11,631 bases of DNA from Acidimicrobiales bacterium (lineage in GTDB: Bacteria > Actinomycetota > Acidimicrobiia > Acidimicrobiales > Poriferisodalaceae), in the NCBI GenBank assembly GCA_020439485.1, contig JAGQSP010000222.1, forward strand, positions 2,912 through 14,542, read 5' to 3'. Shown here piece after piece: positions 11,263-11,631 of the stretch (positions are counted from its first letter, which is position 1; each line of letters starts with the position of its first letter). Position numbers and translations under genes: made by a program. The notes beneath the pieces were generated by a model. That model had not been told where the DNA came from. It did no database searches and saw nothing but the letters and a program-made list of their open reading frames with translations.

Positions 11263-11631
11263 CTAACTCTGGTTCTCGCCGTCGAAGATCTCAGAGACGG
11301 ACGAATCGTCGTAGATCGCGTGCAACGCCCGGGCGATGACACCAGATGCAGACAGCACTTCGAGCTTGTCGAACTGCTTCTCCGATGGCAGGGGGACGGT
11401 GTTGGTCACGATGACCTTGGACAGCGAGGAGTTCTTCATGCGATCGATCGCGGGGCCGCTGAACACAGCGTGCGTGCACGCCGCCCAGACATCGGTGGCC
11501 CCCAGGGCAACGAGCTCCTCGGCGGCCGAACAAAGGGTGCCCGCCGTGTCGATCATGTCGTCGACGATGACGCAGACCTTGCCCTCGATATCGCCCATCA
11601 CGCCCAGAGCCTCGACCTGGTTGACAACCGA
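11263..11631 (-). CDS. prs: Ribose-phosphate pyrophosphokinase (PRPP synthase), C-terminal part
   Basis: Only the last 122 residues are in the window; the start lies beyond the right edge. The frame is open to base 11631, where it reads SVVNQVEALGVMGDIEGK. The PRPP-binding loop is clear as VIVDDMIDTAGTL, followed by the family pattern THAVFSGPAIDRM, VIVTNTVPLP and LSASGVIARALHAIYDDSSV. The gene ends IFDGENQS with a TAG stop, the only visible stop here that is not TGA. The enzyme makes PRPP from ribose 5-phosphate and ATP for nucleotide, His and Trp synthesis. Its place before rplY and pth matches the conserved actinobacterial order. The ATG at 11598 and GTG at 11601 are internal codons, not starts. 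Confidence 0.96.
   Translation of the reverse strand, partial: SVVNQVEALGVMGDIEGKVCVIVDDMIDTAGTLCSAAEELVALGATDVWAACTHAVFSGPAIDRMKNSSLSKVIVTNTVPLPSEKQFDKLEVLSASGVIARALHAIYDDSSVSEIFDGENQS

Overview
The window is a GC-rich stretch (about two-thirds G+C by eye) in which every gene I can support lies on the minus strand. Transcription therefore runs from base 11631 towards base 1. The gene order prs, rplY (CTC-type L25), pth, mfd, a parvulin lipoprotein, mazG, eno and ftsB/divIC is the core housekeeping block known from Actinobacteria. A lipoprotein peptidyl-prolyl isomerase between mfd and mazG, and a methylase-MazG fusion, suggest a deep-branching actinobacterium, perhaps class Acidimicrobiia. 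That placement is an inference from gene order and protein style, not from a search.

Layout in transcription order. The 3' end of prs (PRPP synthase) enters at 11631 and stops at 11263. A 131-base gap follows, with a candidate promoter and two clean hairpins that form a possible leader for rplY. Then come rplY (11131-10472), pth (10469-9822), mfd (9825-6388), the lipoprotein parvulin (6365-5496) and mazG (5488-4073). A 94-base gap with a weak candidate promoter precedes eno (3978-2701). After eno come ftsB (2704-2309), a DrrA-type ABC ATPase (2309-1341), a first ABC-2 permease (1333-533) and a second permease (536 to the left edge, cut off). There is no gene-free stretch longer than 131 bases.

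The genes are packed like an operon. Four junctions overlap by 1-4 bases (pth/mfd, eno/ftsB, ftsB/ATPase, permease/permease), and others are 2, 7, 7 and 22 bases apart. Nine of the ten visible stop codons are TGA, and three genes begin with GTG. Functions fall into translation (L25, Pth), nucleotide supply and hygiene (Prs, MazG), transcription-coupled repair (Mfd), envelope protein folding (parvulin lipoprotein), glycolysis (Eno), division (FtsB/DivIC) and export (the ABC cassette).

I found no CRISPR array, mobile element, phage gene, toxin-antitoxin pair, tRNA or rRNA, and no convincing new system. The points most worth a second look are the structured rplY leader, the DrrA-like exporter translationally coupled to the division gene where related genomes usually carry other genes, and the cysteine pair in the parvulin lipoprotein.
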